From the NCBI GenBank assembly GCA_022747635.1, contig JAKTNV010000005.1, positions 38,963,738 to 39,027,737 on the forward strand: a DNA stretch of 64,000 nucleotides, in the 5' to 3' direction. Below, in pieces: positions 23,843 to 35,379 of this stretch. The position numbers were made by a program, and so were the translations under genes. This DNA is from Hetaerina americana. Taxonomy: Eukaryota; Arthropoda; Insecta; Odonata; Calopterygidae. The notes under the pieces were generated by a model, which was not told the DNA's origin, did no database searches, and worked only from the letters and a program-made list of their open reading frames with translations. The stretch's first letter is position 1, and each line of letters starts with the position of its first letter.

Positions 23843-24229
23843 ATATTTCCTTATTTTTCAACCAGGCTGAGTTATATACCGAAAATCTTTCTATTTCGCC
23901 GGAGCTATAATAGTGCCAGTTTCAAGGCAGTATATTTATTTTGTACTTCTGCTCATCCGAGCTTAAAGTGATATTTCATCTTAAATCATATCCAAACGCA
24001 TGTTGTTTTTATATGTCTCTCGTCTAAAAAATAACTTATCCTTTGCTATTGGTCGTTTGTTGTCAATTTTTCCACCAACGCAATTACATATGCATGCTAT
24101 GACATTGATTTACAACTAAAAGCTAGCTGAAGTATCGCACGACGCACAAATTCTTCCTTCATTTGGTAAGTGATAATAATTTACAATATGTAATCATGTG
24201 TTTTTGCAGTTAAATGATAAGACATTTTG
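23843..24229. other. Unassigned AT-rich DNA
   Basis: No gene, repeat or RNA signal recognised. Confidence 0.5.
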
Positions 24230-24370
24230 GGAGGCGTCGCAACAATAACTTTGAACGGAGTTATCACTAGAACGTTTTACAATCCAGCGATTTCAAAGTT
24301 TAAAAAATCATTCGTCTTGAACAGGATTCAAACCCGGATCCCTCGATATCCGGCCGAGTGCGAATGATGT
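24230..24370 (-). mobile_element. tRNA-derived SINE, family A, copy 2
   Basis: On the minus strand a head with the B-box GGTTTGAATCC (24324-24334) is preceded by GGATATCGAGGGATCCG, matching the head of the 1-160 copy. It is followed by CAAGACGAATGATTTTTTAA and a body with CTTTGAAAT that align with that copy. The head extends to about 24370; the tail fades near 24230. No target duplication was convincingly identified. Confidence 0.65.
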
Positions 24371-25327
24371 TTGAACCTAGAAATTGTTGCAGTTACTTAT
24401 GCTGCTTAAATTTTTTCACGGAATGGGTTACGAGTATTACATGCTACCAATTTTCGCATTCCGAGGATGCATCTTGCGATAAGGTAAAATCGTTAAAAAT
24501 TCAAGTAAACATTAAGATGATTTCGTTGAGGTGGGAGGATATCATCTGCTGCGAGACATGATATGTTCATACAATAACTACAGTAAAGGCATTTGGATCA
24601 AGGGACTCACAAGGACACCAAGTGATGGCCGCGGAGGTGTGCGGGAGGGAACTGAAAACCGGTATGAGGTAATACCTTTCAAGCTATCGGAAATGATACT
24701 ATACATGTACAGGTATGTCGGGGAATGTCGAGCTACGTGAGTTACCAACTTACTGTTAAATTTAGATATTCTACAACAAGATATTACAATCCTACTACGA
24801 AGGGCAAACATAATTTTATACGGCGATAATTAATATTTTATTTTTGTTAAGTTTTTCTTTATTGTTTTTTCTTCGTTAATTAACAATTGGCAGTCATCAA
24901 ATTTTAACTATCCTGTGATTGAGTGATATAAGGAGATTTGACTTTTTCTTCGGGTGCGATAACTACGGGGTTTAAGTTGGCGCTTCGCCTCGGTTTTCGA
25001 TTTTTAAATTATGTTCAGGTTCCAAACTTTCTACACTAATGGCTATCAATAACTTAAGTCAATTATATCTCTCCGCCGGTGTAATGGCAAATATGGCTCC
25101 GTCTTATCCGGATGCCTGGTGAAACCTTCCGAGAGGGGGCGGCTGGTAAAAGAAATCCAAGCTCTGGGTTGTGAAACCCCAGTTTTTTTGGGGTTTCCTG
25201 AATTCTTAAAACCTGTGTTTCTTCAAAAGTGCTAGATTAAAGGCATATGTACGTTTTGTTGGCTTCATTCTAGTATAAGATTTTAAAATGTAATCGACGC
25301 CCTGCCATGAAGACGACGATAAAAATC
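24371..25327. other. Unassigned DNA with one short GC patch
   Basis: Mostly AT-rich. About 25075-25200 is GC-richer and ends in a short hairpin (GAAACCCC and GGGGTTTC around a T run, about 25170-25198); it may be part of an unrecognised repeat. No gene is seen. Confidence 0.45.
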
Positions 25328-25339
25328 ATTTCGCAAGTA
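25328..25339. repeat. Target-site duplication of SINE C, left copy
   Basis: ATTTCGCAAGTA, repeated exactly at 25605-25616. Length and position fit target-primed reverse transcription. Confidence 0.85.
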
Positions 25340-25604
25340 GTAGTAGTAGTTTTTAGGGGAGGCGACCGACAGCTAAGGTCATTTGCGCCATAGGGGATGG
25401 ACAGGAAAGGATGAAGGGTGGAGAGAAACCCGGCGTCGGCGTTAGCCTACTCTTTACGAAAGGCGCCAAGGGGTCCGCAGTTTAACGTCCCATCCGACGG
25501 ACGGCGTACTCACTCAAAGTGCCCTCCACAAAGCACCAGTAGGGATCGAGATACCTCTGAAAAATATTCAACACCGCCGGGATTTGAACCCGCGCCCTCA
25601 GGGT
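25340..25604 (-). mobile_element. tRNA-derived SINE (family C) with 12-bp target duplication
   Basis: The same 12 bases, ATTTCGCAAGTA, lie on both sides (25328-25339 and 25605-25616), so the boundaries of this insertion are defined. Read on the minus strand it begins inside a tRNA head with the B box GGTTCAAATCC (25580-25590), continues through a body containing CGTCGGATGGGACGTTAAA, and ends in ACT repeats (25340-25350). The A box is absent, so this copy is 5'-truncated. A fragment of the same 3' end lies at 61649-61705. An 80-codon frame on the plus strand is incidental. Confidence 0.9.
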
Positions 25605-25616
25605 ATTTCGCAAGTA
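25605..25616. repeat. Target-site duplication of SINE C, right copy
   Basis: Exact partner of 25328-25339; it marks the 5' end of the minus-strand SINE. Confidence 0.85.
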
Positions 25617-25620
25617 TAAG

Positions 25621-26229
25621 AAGCACAGTATTCATATTCGTCTCTTCCTATAACAACTAACCTTTCCTTTTCGGCTATTCTCTCTACTCCGTCACTCCTT
25701 GTCATTGTTCAAATATATCTTCCTTTACTCTCTGAGGTTACGAGGAGGGAAAAGCAATTAACGCATGAGCTGACTTTTGTGTTTTAAGTACCTCACCTGC
25801 CATTCTTACCCTAGGTAATAATATCCTCCGGTTCCGTGTGGAACTGTCTCATCGTCAGCTCTGTGACTCGGTGAGACCAACAAAAAAGCCTAATGACTCT
25901 GAGGAGTTTGAAATTGTGAATGTTGATTTCTTTTGGCGAAGTAGGTTTGACGTAAAACTTCTTTAACGAGCTGGTCTGACTATTTTTTTGAGGGATGGTA
26001 CGATGAAGGTTTGTACGCGGTAAACGATGCAAACTGGCAAAATCCGCGAAAAGATGAGTAAGAACTGGATACTTGGAAGCCTAGTACAGTAAAAACTTAA
26101 ATGATTTGAAAACTTCCGAGGGAAGCAAACATTTAAGTCAGTGTTGATAAAATTAAATAACCATGAAAAGGAATTCAATGTTCTTTAATTGTTTTTTAAT
26201 TTAAAAATTACCATAAACACAGTAATCAA
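25621..26229. other. Unassigned AT-rich DNA
   Basis: Nothing recognised; short chance frames only. Confidence 0.5.
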
Positions 26230-26475
26230 CCCTAAGGTCGATTTGGTAGGTGATGGTAGAGTAATAAGCTTGACAGCATGTGAAATTCACACACCAGGGT
26301 AGGGGGGCCAGTTCCTTTCCCTGTGCCGGTTATGGTCTCCCAAGAAGATCTAGTACCCGAAAAATCGCATAGCTTGGGTGGAGCTGCAGGTGCCCAGAGA
26401 GGCTTGTCTGGGGATTGAACCTGGGCCCTCCGGTCTGTAGTCCAGCGCTCTATCTGTGGACTATCGTGACCCACA
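26230..26475 (-). mobile_element. tRNA-derived SINE, family B, copy 1
   Basis: The minus strand begins with a tRNA-like head: GATAGAGCGCTGGACTAC, then the B box GGTTCAATCCC, with the spacing expected in a tRNA. The body has landmarks shared with two other copies (49212-49410 and 54500-54755): an AGAAGATCTAGTACCCG block, AAATCGCATAGCTTG and GTGAAATTCACACACCAGGGTAG, read here on the plus strand. This is the best-preserved head of the family. The 3' limit is approximate. Confidence 0.8.
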
Positions 26476-26479
26476 ACAA

Positions 26480-29339
26480 TAAAAATAATAATTTCTATTC
26501 ATTCCAGGAATTCCAGTACACACTAAGTCAGCTAATATATTACATACATATGTGATTATTATTTAATACATACTAATTATGCACCTTAAGATTCATTTAC
26601 AGAATAAAAACATTACCCCACAAGATATTTTCGTACTGCTTCCTTAAATACAGAAAATTTTTCAATGCTGAATGCAAATTATTTAAAAAAAATTAAACCC
26701 AGCATAATAATTAGGGCTGTGGGTGTACATTTTTAAATTATGCCGTAAGATCAACTATTTTGCAAGTATAGCAATCATGGACTTCTTTATTCAATAAAAT
26801 GTCAATGTAATTTTGTCGTAAATAATGATTTGCATTTGCTCATTTTTTCCAAATTTGATAAAGGTATTCTGATTGATATCACATCAATGCCTATGCTAAA
26901 TCAACTCTGATTAAACCCAAGAAATACCAGTAGTGCCCAAAACCCCACCAGAATTATGTGATTCTGCAGCAGCAATAGGTTATTCACAAGAGGCTGACAT
27001 TGTATTTACTTAAACTTAATGTGCTCCCAAAAGGAGAAGTATGTAGCTACCTTAAGAGGAGTAGTTTGCCACTATGTAGTTACTGCAGTGTGAAGTAGTA
27101 TAATTATATATTAGATAATTAAATTTATTAAATGCAATGAAAGTCAATAATTTATCACCACACTTAACTTATTACGATAATGGTATCCAGCAGAATGCAT
27201 AAATTTAATGATGAATTCGATGTTTTAACTATGCGTCTGTTATGTAGTATGTTTATAAAAGTATACTCATATTGGATTTAAGCCAAATAAGACAATCGAG
27301 GGTGGATTATGTGTGCAGTGAAATACTTTGGAAAAATAGGGGATAAATGTATTTTAAGGCAGCTAAATGTCTCCCTCGTTTAAGTCCTGAGTGAAACGCC
27401 ATGAAATTCTTGAAATTTCATTACTTTCCTGCCTATATTTTAGGTTTGATAACATATTGGCAGAATAAAGGTGGGGACTCAGGAGTACGCGAAGCACTCA
27501 AACCTCCTGCCAGGGTAAATCCGAGGTGATTCTTGATATTCATAACCTTAGTCAGAACCGATTTCTTTCAATTTTTATACTAGCCTCTTCTTATATGTCC
27601 ATGGTTCCAAGGGAGAAATTAGATTTTGTCCACTTGAGCCTTGAAGGAACAATTTGCTTTCTATTTAGGTGCATTGTCAGACGAGGTTCATATCCGATCA
27701 TTTAACCAAATTCTAGGTTGATGTCAATAGTTACCTAATTGACTTTCTCAGTTGTACCCTCCCAATTTACGTAATACAATTGAAATAGTATTAAGGATGT
27801 CTTATGGTAATAGTCTTAAGGGTGTCTTAATATACATTAATGCAATGCTTTTCTACTAAATGGACAGCATATTTGCTTAACCCGAGAGTGTTTTATTATG
27901 ATAAATGAGTGGTTCTTGCCCTTTACTTACGATTGTTTTACTTCTGAATTAAGTATGATGAAGGATGTATAGATCGAATTCAATGGCACGTGTGATCATA
28001 GGACTCGCAGTAAAAGAGTTGAGCGGTTAGTTAGAACGTAGAACAAGAAATAACTGGCATAGAGTGTTTGCTGGGGAAGGAGAAACCGAGGACTCTTTTG
28101 AAAAACACGGCAAGCGAAAGCGGAAAAAGTGTTTCCTCCGCCTTCCTTGATTCTGATGATCAACGTTTAGGCAATCCGCAGTTTGCTATAAAAACTTATC
28201 TATAACCAACACTATATATTCCCTCCTCCGTTATAGTTTTTGCATGTTTACGCTTTTTTCCATCTTCATTTCCCGGCTTTCCTCCTCACCCGATATTATC
28301 GATTTCCACGTTACAGATTGGTTTGCGAAAGACGTCTTTTTAGGCAAAAAAAACCTCAAGGAACTCCCTCCGCTCGAGCGAGAGCACGTGATGAAATATT
28401 GTCAAACGTGTTCTGAAAAAATTTTATGTTCCTTATACACTGCGCACTGATAGCCGATGCCCTTTTCGTGCCCCATAAAACGTCATTGAATTAAGGAAAT
28501 ATAGGCATTGAACTTCCTTGAGATGTTTCGGATGTGAGCCTATTTCTCACAAGTATCATTTCTATTGGCAGAATTATTCCAGGGACATTTTTAAAAGCCC
28601 GAAAAGAAGATATATGTAGATTCCCATACAAATATATGGATTTTAGTTTTTCCCATTTTTATTTAGAAATAATTGAAGGGATAGCCTTAAGAAATAAACT
28701 CACACGTTGAGATTATGGATTCCATACAATATTTCGAACTCTTTCTTTTAAGTTGAACACCTGAAACATGATGAAATACATGTAAGATGTTGTGAAAGGA
28801 AAAGGAATTTTTATTCGGTCTTACATTCCCACATTCGTATATTCTGCTCTCTGCTTACAGTGATCATATCATCAAGCGTATGGTATCATAACTCGAGGAG
28901 ATTCAATAATCAACGGCTCATCATTGGGTGATAGTTACTAAAGGAGATTGCTTTCCTCTGGAGAAATGCCAAAAATCCATTTTACGCCAAAGAGTAAAGT
29001 CTTCAGGGCTGTATGAGGTTTCAATATCTTATTATATCCCCTACAAGCCAAAGTTGGCAGGATCCCAACTCATTTTGAAGTGTTATTGTTGCCATAACTT
29101 TCACACCGAGGAAAGGAAGCATCCCTTAATCTCAGTTAGAAAAGAAAAAAATAATAAGGAATTGTTTTAAAACTTAATGCCTTTATGAGAGTTTTGTGTG
29201 AGTTGAAGAATTAGTAGGGTGTTCTGTTTTTTTTAATTTATAGGTAACACATCCAACCAACCTAACTTAAGCAACATCGTATTGCCTACCGATTACGTAC
29301 CACGTTCTAATTCGAAATGGATTCCATCACTAATTTTAC
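26480..29339. other. Unassigned AT-rich DNA
   Basis: Nearly 3 kb with no gene or repeat recognised. Frames at 28244-28450 and 28928-29170 (68 and 80 codons) have no motif and look like chance frames. Confidence 0.55.
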
Positions 29340-29352
29340 CTTCTATCTAAGA
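29340..29352. repeat. 13-bp direct repeat flanking fold-back B, left copy
   Basis: CTTCTATCTAAGA, repeated exactly at 29557-29569. This is the expected form of a target-site duplication. Confidence 0.75.
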
Positions 29353-29556
29353 AATTAAATTTAAAATACTTCGCCTTTCCACATAAACCACTTTTATTAC
29401 TATCTAGGTTTCGTTATGGTATAACATCATCACCTGATGATGTTATACCATGACGAAACCTAGGTCGTAATAAAAGTGGTTTATGTGGAAAGGCGAAGTA
29501 TTTAAAATTTAATTTCGATGTGAAGAATTTCCACCAAGTGACGCCAGAGTCTGTTT
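29353..29556. mobile_element. Fold-back element B with 13-bp target duplication
   Basis: Bases 29351-29432 and 29435-29516 form an 82-bp inverted repeat with about 4 mismatches and only 2 bp between the arms. About 40 bp of non-palindromic sequence (29517-29556) follows before the right copy of the 13-bp direct repeat. Each arm carries TGATGATGTTATACCAT, CGAAACC and a TAATAAAAGTGGTTTATG block. The family resemblance to 10996-11178 is clear from these motifs. There is no coding capacity. A 13-bp duplication fits a retroelement-type insertion better than mariner (TA) or piggyBac (TTAA). Confidence 0.8.
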
Positions 29557-29569
29557 CTTCTATCTAAGA
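29557..29569. repeat. 13-bp direct repeat flanking fold-back B, right copy
   Basis: Exact partner of 29340-29352. Confidence 0.75.
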
Positions 29570-29910
29570 GTTTTATGATTCAATCATTTAAAATTGTTCT
29601 TTGAAGTGATACTATTTTAACGTTATTTTTACATGCAAGGCAACCTTAAGTTTGAACCGTGGAATTTGATTTGTAATTACAAATGGTTTTTGCCATTTAT
29701 TATCTAATGGCACTCGCAATACCTAATTTTAAGGCATTAATTTTAAATGATATTAGGAAATATAGACATGCAGAAATTATGCCTGAAAATTGTGTGAATT
29801 TAAACTATTTGATTTTTTCCTTCACAGGACGTAATTTCTAATAGAGTATTATTATATACTAGTGGATTCCATCAGATTATATACATACATGTAATATATT
29901 TACTTTATTT
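29570..29910. other. Unassigned AT-rich DNA
   Basis: Nothing recognised. Confidence 0.5.
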
Positions 29911-29981
29911 ATTTTATTGTATATATTTTATATAACTTATTATATATATTTTATATAATTTATTATATATATGTGTGTGTG
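29911..29981. repeat. AT-rich tandem repeat ending in (TG)n
   Basis: Imperfect copies of a TATATATTTTATATAAYTTAT-type unit are followed by TATATATGTGTGTGTGTG. It abuts the 5' end of the truncated LINE at 29982, so the LINE probably inserted at or into this simple repeat. Confidence 0.7.
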
Positions 29982-30602
29982 TGTTTACCTATCTCGGAAG
30001 TGTTTTGGACCAACACGGTCAAAGTAGTAGGGACGTAAGGAGAAGAATTGCGCAAGGCAAAGAGGCTTTCACGAGGAGGGAGTTGATGAGAGGGACGTTG
30101 AGTAAGGATATTAAGAAAAGACTCGTAAAAACTTTGATATGGATCGTAGCTACGTACGGCGCGGAAACGTGGTCATTGAAGTAGGAGGATGGACGTAGAC
30201 TGGAGGCTTTTGAAATGTGGGTGTGGAGAAGAATGGAGAAGGTGAAATGGACCGAGAAGAATACAAATGAGGAAGTACTTGGTATGGTGGGCGAAGAGAG
30301 GGGTTTGTTGGGAGAAATCCTATGGAGGCAGGAAAAGTGGATGAAGGGGGTATTGACCGGCAGCGGGATTTTGAAGACTGAAATAGAGAGGAGAATGGAA
30401 ACGAGGAAAGGGAAAGAGCAGGATAGGGATGTTGGACGGGATGGAGGGAGGAAGTACTCAGAGATGAAGACGGAACTTATGTAGAGTGGGTTGCTGGATT
30501 ATGTTTTGTTAGGAGTTAGGAGTCACAAAATATTTATTTGGTAGTTGTTTCCATTCAAAGACCTACCTTGACCGGTAGATTACCTTATAATGATAATAAT
30601 AT
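29982..30602 (+). mobile_element. RTE-like LINE, 5'-truncated copy
   Basis: It matches the last part of the full-length LINE (from about 53293 to the 3' end) with high identity, beginning at the YLGSVL motif. Coding sequence runs to about 30482 and is followed by a 3' UTR that ends in CCGGTAGATTACC and a short TAATAAT tail. Relative to the full copy it has a 3-bp deletion, a stop in place of a Gln codon (GAAGTAGGAG near 30180), substitutions and a frame change near the end. It was probably dead on insertion, since 5' truncation removed the endonuclease and palm domains. Confidence 0.92.
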
Positions 30603-30701
30603 GCATGGATGTGGTGGGAGGGGTTTTGGGTGGATGGGAGGTGTGGTGTGGAGGAAGGGGGTGAGACCTTTGGAAAATATATATGTGACTATGGTATATA
30701 T
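30603..30701. other. G-rich spacer between two LINE 3' ends
   Basis: G/T-rich sequence (for example GGTGGGAGGGGTTTTGGG) joins the LINE copy to a second 3' end. It has no match to the full-length LINE that I can see. Confidence 0.5.
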
Positions 30702-30777
30702 TATTGTTAGGAGTCACAAAATATTTATTTGGCAGTTGTGTCCATTCAAAAACCTACCTTAACCTGTATATTACCTA
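30702..30777 (+). mobile_element. Solo 3' end of the RTE-like LINE
   Basis: GTTAGGAGTCACAAAATAT through ACCTACCTTAACC to a TAATAATAATAA tail repeats the 3' UTR of the copy just upstream. It is either a severely 5'-truncated insertion or a local duplication. Confidence 0.8.
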
Positions 30778-30835
30778 ATAATAATAACAATAATAATAAT
30801 AATATATATATATATATATACACACATATATACGC
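30770..30835. repeat. (TAA)n and (TA)n microsatellite
   Basis: TAATAATAA repeats pass into a TATATA run and CACACATATATA. It probably grew from the LINE tail. Confidence 0.8.
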
Positions 30836-33800
30836 GAGACGTGATCTAGGGATTATGGGTAAATTTTGGTCGGTCCCTGAACAATAATGCAGATCCTTTC
30901 GGGCTTACATACTAGAATATAAAAATTTCATTGACAATGCATGCTTTTCCTTACTATGCAGGCTTCTCTATCTGAATAGCATAAGTAAATTTCTGAATTT
31001 TACCAATTGTGAGGTGGAATGATTAATATTTTCTTTTCTCTGGTCTTGTTGCTCACACTATGTCCCGTCATTTCGCCACTGGAATGGTTTGAAATTAGGG
31101 GATAAAAAAAAGAAACTCTTTGCTCCATATTTTATTACAATGTAGCAAAGGGTTTACATAGATATATCTATGATCATTGATATTGTGTGTTTACTCTGAG
31201 GCAAGGATCGGGCTAAGGAGCTATGACATCATCATTAGTATACTGACTGATATTTACTCTTGTTGAAAAACGATCCATTTAGTTTACATAGGTTTGGGTA
31301 ATTTCCCTTAATGCATCGCGGAGTAATTCATAATTTATTTCAAGAAGGACATAGATTTGATTATTCTAGTTTGAATTAATTGGTTCATACTGTTGGTTGG
31401 ATAATACAGTTTTGGTCCATAAGAATTATTAAAACATTGTTAAATTGTGTAATATTTTCATAATAGAACTGAAACATTTTAGATGTATCATAAATTTCAT
31501 GAATGATAGCATTTTACAACACAAATACCCATTTCAAACATTTGATTACCATGTTTTCATTTATCCGCGGATAATAGCAGTATGATTTGGATCTAAAATC
31601 ATTCTTTGTTACCCTTGACATGCTCTCAAACTCATAACTCTCTACTCGATTTCGTGTGACAGCGACCAAAATGGTTATATTCACAGAAAGGATTCTTTTG
31701 AAATACCATTTTTATCTCAATACTATCGTTGAAAGTGAATCTTTAAGATGCTCGATTAAGTTCTCAACAAAAAATTACTTTGAGTAACATTTTATTTAGA
31801 ATACCGAAGGCGATGACATAAATAAAATCCTTACTTTGATACTGATGTTAATACGATTCTCCTTCCGTAATATCCTTGAAACCCACTTCTGTTACGTTTT
31901 TCGGTTTCCTTTTATGTAAGTTAAAACCTTGAATTTTATCCTTTTCCTTCTCCCTTTCTATCTTCCTATTAATCCCACCATATCGTAACCCTTTGGCAGG
32001 GTAACGTATTTTCGAGCGGACTGTATAAATTTTACCAGTAGAAGGATTTAAGAGAACACTCGAACAAAAAACGCTGTTCATGTGTGCAACCTTGCTGGCC
32101 TTTCCATTGGGTTAAAAAATATTTTATCGGTAAACCTTTATTCCTTTGGGGTTGGCGAAATTTAAGTGATAGGGCGAAATGTTGAGGAGAGCCAAAAAGA
32201 AGTGAAAGTTGAAAGCGATCGAAAGGCGGATATGTCGGGGAGTAGCGGACGATTCCGGTGAGTGAAGTGTCTGGTGTGTTAATCCAATCAGCATTTCGAT
32301 GTCCCCGTCAGCATCGCTTTTTATATATCTTCTCGGCAAAATTCCATTTTGTATTTTGGTTTCAGTATCCTTATCAAAATGTCTTCTCGAATGGGCGGAT
32401 TACATCCGAAAATATCCCCGATGCCCAGCTCGAAAAAGAGCGCAGGACATTTTCCTTCTCTGACCAGGGACTTAGTACGGTTGCAATAAGGTCGCATTAG
32501 GACACCGTGGTCCTCTGTAAATATCAATTACTCAGTATTTAGTATATCTAATTGATCTATATAAAGACGGAAAAAATGCTGGGTACAGAGGGAGAATAAA
32601 TACAGCATTTCTGGTTGAGTGAAGGGGTGTAGATTATATGCAAAAGTAAGTAAAAAAAATGCTTATATTAGTTTGGGGTGTTTTGTATTTATTGTTAAGT
32701 GCCCTGGTGTTTGGGGTTTTGAAGATTAACTGTGTGTTGTCCCTATGTTCATCAAAACCTATCTTTAAATGTAGTATAATGGTGACAAAAGATATAAAAT
32801 TGAAATGTGCGGCCAAAAGTGTGCTATTCTCACGGTATTGTTGGTTTTTTAATTACCATTATATTATTCGATTAAAAAGTCGTGAATATAAATCCATAAT
32901 ATTAATTAATATACTGTCAAAGAAAAAAAGCGGGTGAATAATATGAACTAAAACTAATATTGCGGTTGGTTCGGTATGTTAGAAACTCGCGCGCTATATC
33001 GGAGGTCGCGTTTTGATTTCGTATTCCACTCATGGATTGATATTGCGATGGGATGATATCATTCAGTGATTTATTAATTTCACGATACGTAAAGAGATAC
33101 GGTAGTAATTATTGGTTTTTTGATGGTAAGAATAAAGGAAATAAATAAAAGCGAAGCAAAATATTCGAAATATTTTATCGCAAAGATTCAATTCAAAATT
33201 AGTGATATAGCTGTTTACTACGACGTTGGTAAATCTAGCTAGATAGTAGGCTCAATCTGTTTTGGCAAGTAGATGTGAATGGAACATAAATGTTTACAGT
33301 TATGTTATCGCCTGCAGGTGGTGAACCAGTCGTAAAGTATATTTAGACTAGGTTTATGTGTAAGAGAGCGAATGATTATTTCTAGAGTTCTTCTTTTCAA
33401 TAATTTGATAGAAATTAAAGTAATTCGACCTTTCAACTTGATTTATGACAAAAAAATGAAGCAAATCATATTTTTTACGAGCGGATATGCACGATATTTT
33501 CACTGGGTACATTTATACCCCACTAATTTCCTAGAATTCCAACAGATTTTATATCAATACCTTTTATTGCGAAATATTACAAATTTCTTTGGAGAAATAT
33601 CTGAAATCTATACCTAAATCTATATATATGGTGTACATAAAATTATAATATTTCCCAATTTTTTCTGGAATCTTAACTTCGTTCTTATTGGATTAATCAT
33701 AAATAGTTAACGTAATTTTTAAGAACGCATTAGATTTTCTTGCAGTTAGTCATAGGTATTTATTTAGTGTCACAAAACTATTTGGATATTATATAAATAC

Positions 33801-35379
33801 AGGAAAGAGCATATTTCACCATTCTGAGTTACAGATATGTGTTTATGTACAAAATGGATATGCTCATATTCAGTTGAAATGTATTGTATTCCGCGTATTC
33901 TTTCGAATTTTAAATAGAATATTTGGCCGTCTAAAGATATTTGAATCTATATAATTTTATTCATTGCTCTTGTGAATTGTGGCACTGTTAATGCTTGCGA
34001 AAATTTATTACATTCAATGAGTTGTAAGGTTTTCTTTCAGGTCTTCTTCCTATTACTAATTTACTTTAATATGAAAGTATTTAACCTAACTATTGAATTT
34101 ACCGATCCATTTAATTATAAATATTGAAACGCAGTTTCCTCTAAATAAATGAGGAACTTATCGCCTTTATGGGGAGGATGTTTGCCCATGGCCTGAAGTT
34201 AGCATTTTTGAATTATTAATTGTATTTACATATTCTATTAATTTTTTCCGTTATTTCATGACTTTTGAAAATAATTGATCACTTTGACACTATTTTCTCG
34301 AGGTATGCATATTAACGTGTATTTTCTCAAATGGTCCCCAAGAAGAAATTCTATTTCTTGAAATAGAATAGCATATGTTTTTGACGTGAAGTTTTCTTCG
34401 TGGGAAAGAAAGAAGAGCTTTCAATACGATTCACTGAGGGCAAACAAAATGTTCTTTGCATTTTTATATCATTGGTGCAGTTGGTACGAAGGTGTCTGGG
34501 CTCGCCTTTTGGTTGAAGGGAGGAAAATTTTAGCGTGCAATGATGATGCAACCTTTTTGCGCTCCAATGACGTAACCTGTGCGCTGTCTTGGCTGAAGTT
34601 AACTTTGATCCGTATCACCCCAAAATTCTCCAGACCGGAATAGTTTTATAATGCCTTTCCTTACTATTCTGTGACGTAGTTTACTTCCTGGGATTCCTAA
34701 TTCTCACGGTGACACCATTTATGTGAATAATCTTAGTCTTACTTATTATTTAATAATATTCAAAATAATGTTCAAAATGTTGGTCAGATGTGGCTGATTA
34801 ACACTTCTTTCTTGAGTAAGATTATTTATTTTCAGAATAAAATAATAATATAGAGTTATTAATATAATCTTCTTGAACAAAAGTTTATAGTTGTATAAAC
34901 TTCTTTACCAGACTAAGATTTATGATTCATCAGTTGAGATATTATTTATTTAGTAAATTCATAAAAAATTACAGTGTTAAAGTTAATATTGCTGGTAAAT
35001 GTCAATACTTATTCATTTAGACGCCATTTGTTCCTTAATAAATGTTGCTTGCTATTTATAGAAGAGGAAATTTTACTGCAAAATTAGTAATTACCACAGT
35101 CTTCTTATCCTAGCTTTGGGAAATATTACCATCTACAAAAACATTTGGACTATTAAATTCAATATCAAGGTGGTTTTTAACTAAATTTCAATATTTCAAA
35201 TTCCTCCCTATGGAATTTTGTAAATGAGTCCCCTTTAAATTTAATTCAATTTTGGCCATGAAGATAGAAGTTAGTTGTTTTTATAGTCAATGAAATACAA
35301 CCCTTCAGAATTGACAAAATAGGCAAGCCTTGATTCGTACGTTATTAAAACCGTCACTTTTTTTCCAACGCAAAAATAA
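30836..35379. other. Unassigned AT-rich DNA
   Basis: About 4.5 kb with no element recognised. The longest frames (32659-32937, 92 codons; 34386-34643, 85 codons) have no identifiable domain. A 10-bp hairpin (ATTCTATTTC and its complement) sits near 34347-34368. Confidence 0.55.

Noticed and set aside
26400..26475. Possible functional tRNA gene on the minus strand
   Set aside because: It is tRNA-like, but the body continues into a repeat shared with 49.2 and 54.5 kb; the acceptor ends do not pair properly.
29434..29475. Canonical hammerhead ribozyme
   Set aside because: CTGATGA, GAAA and GTC occur in the right order, but extra bases between the stem II region and GAAA break the standard core spacing. 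Kept only as a hypothesis.
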